This document shows, piece by piece, positions 6,967 through 8,572 of a stretch of DNA of 8,572 bases (the first letter of the stretch is position 1; the number at the start of each line of letters is the position of its first letter). The stretch spans positions 13,030-21,601 of the forward strand of contig DHJK01000034.1 in the NCBI GenBank assembly GCA_002404295.1, given 5' to 3'. This stretch comes from Legionellales bacterium UBA4722. Lineage in GTDB: Bacteria > Pseudomonadota > Gammaproteobacteria > DSM-16500. The notes beneath the pieces were generated by a model, which made no database searches, was not told the origin of the DNA, and worked only from the letters and a program-made list of their open reading frames with translations. The position numbers and the translations under genes were made by a program.

Positions 6967-7214
6967 TTTTGGTTTTTAGAATTTTGGTAGCTAAAAGATT
7001 GGGGCAGGGGCTGCGATTGAGTTAAGAGGACGGGGGGATTAATGCTAGCTCCAAACACAACATCCCTGTCGTTTATGATGCCATCCATGGCATCGAGTCG
7101 CCTGCATTAACCCCCCCGTCCTCTTAACTCAATCTTAGAAGTATTGCCGAGGGTAAGAGTGGATATATATTGGGGCCGGTTTGGACGTCTCTCTGTAGAT
7201 GGGGTGCCTTGTTT
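6967..7214. other. Gene-free junction between convergent lptB and the binding-protein gene
   Basis: These 248 bases hold no plausible gene. Most of the interval is a palindromic element (described separately) flanked by G-rich sequence on the plus strand. Neither strand shows a compact GC hairpin followed by a T-run, so no standard terminator can be assigned to either converging gene. A weak promoter-like pair lies at 7144-7171. Confidence 0.8.
7015..7134. repeat. 120-bp palindromic intergenic element with 31-bp inverted arms
   Basis: The left arm 7015-7045 and right arm 7104-7134 are inverted copies matching at 30 of 31 positions; the only mismatch is A7038 against C7111, beside a G6/C7 run. 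The 58-base centre holds a perfect 8-bp inverted repeat around CC (7077-7084 with 7087-7094, GATGCCAT/ATGGCATC) and a weaker one (7057-7062 with 7067-7072, 5 of 6 pairs). A transcript could fold into a long stem topped by two small hairpins. The centre, read on the minus strand, carries CCATGGATGG and ACAGGGATGT. From memory these resemble core words of dispersed intergenic repeats in other gammaproteobacteria. It carries no transposase and no obvious target duplication. It may be a non-autonomous mobile repeat or a bidirectional mRNA 3' end structure. Confidence 0.85.
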
Positions 7215-8450
7215 CTACTTCTTCAACTGCCCCCAATCTGTTAACACAAATTTCCCATCCCTATAAACCGTCACCCAAATAGTATGCATCCCCGTATGCT
7301 CACTTTTGTTATAGCTAATTGGAATCCCAATCCCAATATCCACATTTTTCATTTCTTCAAAAACATCTATTAACCCTTCACGAGTCAATTTATCTTGAGC
7401 TACCGCCCTCTCTAACCCAACAACAAAAAGTCTTGCGGACATATAACTATTTAATGAAATATAGGATGACTTCGCACCTTTTCCGTATTTTTTTAAGTCT
7501 TCATGATACTCACGAATTGCCGTTAAATCAGAATCAAGTGGAGGCACTACTTGGGCTGCGATTACATAATCATCATCATTTTTAGTTAATGTTTTTGTAT
7601 CCATTTGGCCTGATATCACAACAAAACGAGTATGAGGGAATTCTTTTCTGGCTAATGCAAAAAATTTTTCATTAGGTTCTGTCAGGCCGCCTAATATCAT
7701 TATTTTGGGAGGGGTTTTTTTAAATTGATCTAGGATATTTGCTAACCCAAGTTCGACATTTAATGTATTACGTTCGTAACGTCCATGTGGTAGATTTTCA
7801 GCATCTTTATAGCCTGATGCTTTTAACGTCCTAATAGCTGCACTATAGACAGAATCACCTGAAGGATCATCTTGTGTGAAAAAAGCAAATTCATTGGGCT
7901 TGACTCCGATAGATAACAAACCTTTTATTGTTTCAGTTACTTCTTCTGCATACGAAGGACGAAGATTAATTGCGTAACGATCAGGGGGTGATTTATATAA
8001 ACTATCGGGGCCTGACCAAACGCCGAATAGCAACGTTTTCTTTTCAATTGCAATGGGTAGGATCACTGCAACAATACCTGATCCATGCAATCCAACAAGT
8101 GCTAATACGTTTTCTTTATCAATTAATTGACGAGTCAACCGCCCTGCCAAATCGGGTTCATATTGATTATCTAATGTAATGAATTGTATTTTTCGTCCTG
8201 CAATGCCGCCTGCTGCATTGATTCTATCGAAGTAAATTTGCGAGCCTAGGGTTACATTTCGTCCGTGTGGTCCGACTACGCCTGTTAAGGCTATTGTTGA
8301 ACCTACTTTAATAGAAGATGAATCTGATGGCTTGGTCGTGATGGCTGAATTGGCATTGACTAGCTGAGGAAGACTATAAATAAAAGTCATAAAACAACAC
8401 TGTAACAGTGTAACAAAAAAAGATTTTTTTTTCTTAATCCCTGTTGTCAT
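7215..8450 (-). CDS. Type 1 periplasmic binding protein, LivJ-like (branched-chain amino acid or related ligand)
   Basis: This is a 411-residue exported protein of the Peripla_BP_6/LivJ group, whose members bind branched-chain amino acids, amides or similar small ligands and feed an ABC permease or a sensor. Residues 1-33 are a signal peptide: KKKK at 6-9, a hydrophobic core, then VNA before NSA. The binding fold spans about 47-400. It opens with IKVGSTIALTGVVGPHGRNV (47-66), then GGIAGRKIQFITLDNQYEP (81-99) and LALVGLHGSG (116-124), all typical of the family. Later come FAFFTQDDPSGDSVY and KIMILGGLTEP. Cysteines at 18-19 do not form a proper lipobox. The start has AAGGAG (8466-8461) 10 bases upstream. 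No permease or ATPase gene for it is in the window, so the ligand and partner are unknown. Its 3' end is strongly G-rich on the coding strand. Confidence 0.85.
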   Translation of the reverse strand: MTTGIKKKKSFFVTLLQCCFMTFIYSLPQLVNANSAITTKPSDSSSIKVGSTIALTGVVGPHGRNVTLGSQIYFDRINAAGGIAGRKIQFITLDNQYEPDLAGRLTRQLIDKENVLALVGLHGSGIVAVILPIAIEKKTLLFGVWSGPDSLYKSPPDRYAINLRPSYAEEVTETIKGLLSIGVKPNEFAFFTQDDPSGDSVYSAAIRTLKASGYKDAENLPHGRYERNTLNVELGLANILDQFKKTPPKIMILGGLTEPNEKFFALARKEFPHTRFVVISGQMDTKTLTKNDDDYVIAAQVVPPLDSDLTAIREYHEDLKKYGKGAKSSYISLNSYMSARLFVVGLERAVAQDKLTREGLIDVFEEMKNVDIGIGIPISYNKSEHTGMHTIWVTVYRDGKFVLTDWGQLKK

Positions 8451-8460
8451 TTTGTTATTA

Positions 8461-8466
8461 CTCCTT
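8461..8466 (-). promoter_or_regulatory. Ribosome binding site of the binding-protein gene
   Basis: On the minus strand this reads AAGGAG, with a 10-base spacer to the ATG at 8450. It is one base from the inverted repeat at 8468-8495, so folding of that repeat in the mRNA could affect ribosome access. Confidence 0.65.
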
Positions 8467-8467
8467 C

Positions 8468-8495
8468 AGTACTCTATTAGTTATTTAATAGTACT
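8468..8495. repeat. Inverted repeat just upstream of the binding-protein gene
   Basis: AGTACT at 8468-8473 and ATTA at 8476-8479 pair with TAATAGTACT at 8486-8495. This gives a 10-bp stem with a 2-base bulge (CT, 8474-8475) and a 6-base loop. It lies 18 bases upstream of the start codon, beside the ribosome site. It is not followed by a T-run on either strand, so it is not an intrinsic terminator. It could be an operator or a leader hairpin. I see no confident promoter in the remaining 77 bases of the window. Confidence 0.6.
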
Positions 8496-8572
8496 CTTAT
8501 CCATTTCATGAACATCTAAGGATACTACCATTTGCTCCCAATGAAAAGCGACCCAGTAAATATCTATTAAAA

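Noticed and set aside
6873..7088. 71-codon open frame on the minus strand across the lptB end and the palindrome
   Set aside because: It overlaps lptB antisense and runs through the palindromic element; no ribosome site or protein-like pattern supports it.
6996..7239. AGATTGGGGCAG at 6996-7007 matching inverted CTGCCCCCAATCT at 7227-7239
   Set aside because: The match needs a one-base gap and the right copy codes for conserved-looking residues of the binding protein; probably a chance result of G-rich composition.
7319..7585. Plus-strand open frames within the binding-protein gene and similar frames opposite mlaE, mlaF and kdsD
   Set aside because: All lie antisense to or out of frame with well-recognised genes and show no family features.
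8391..8399. Cysteines 18-19 of the binding protein as a lipoprotein signal
   Set aside because: The preceding residues Leu-Leu-Gln do not fit the lipobox, and a normal signal peptidase site (VNA) follows at residue 33.
8397..8411. ACACTG-TAA-CAGTGT palindrome inside the binding-protein signal peptide codons
   Set aside because: Six-bp arms inside coding sequence are expected by chance at this scale; no link to a regulator can be shown.

Overview
The window looks like the chromosome of a Gram-negative gammaproteobacterium with an AT-leaning genome. The best guess is something near the Legionella/Coxiella group, but this rests only on composition and gene content. Its core is the conserved gammaproteobacterial outer-membrane biogenesis locus: two divergent operons share a promoter region of about 130 bp (3508-3642).

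Leftward from that region runs mlaF-mlaE-mlaD-mlaC-mlaB (3507 down to 508). This set encodes the inner-membrane ABC complex MlaFEDB and the periplasmic carrier MlaC, which move phospholipids between the two membranes and keep the outer leaflet asymmetric. Rightward runs kdsD-kdsC-lptC-lptA-lptB (3643-6966). KdsD and KdsC supply two steps of Kdo synthesis, and LptC, LptA and LptB are parts of the machine that carries finished LPS to the outer membrane. Both operons are very tight, with 4-nt ATGA overlaps at mlaF/mlaE, mlaD/mlaC and lptA/lptB, a 1-nt overlap at mlaE/mlaD, an 11-nt overlap at lptC/lptA, and short gaps elsewhere.

On the left, the 3' end of a DegP/DegQ-type periplasmic protease gene (2-433, +) converges on mlaB. 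On the right, lptB converges on a gene for an exported LivJ-like type 1 periplasmic binding protein (7215-8450, -). The roughly 250-bp junction between these two holds no gene. It carries a 120-bp palindromic element with 31-bp arms matching at 30 of 31 positions (7015-7134), which is the most distinctive non-coding structure in the window.

The genes are ordinary and well conserved, and I see no new multi-gene system. The points worth a second look are the palindromic element, a strong coding-strand G excess at the 3' ends of three genes, a paired extended -10 promoter arrangement between the operons, a hairpin beside the ribosome binding site of the binding-protein gene together with an A9 tract in its first codons, and an altered motif II in KdsC. 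No tRNA, rRNA, CRISPR array, transposase gene or convincing intrinsic terminator was found.
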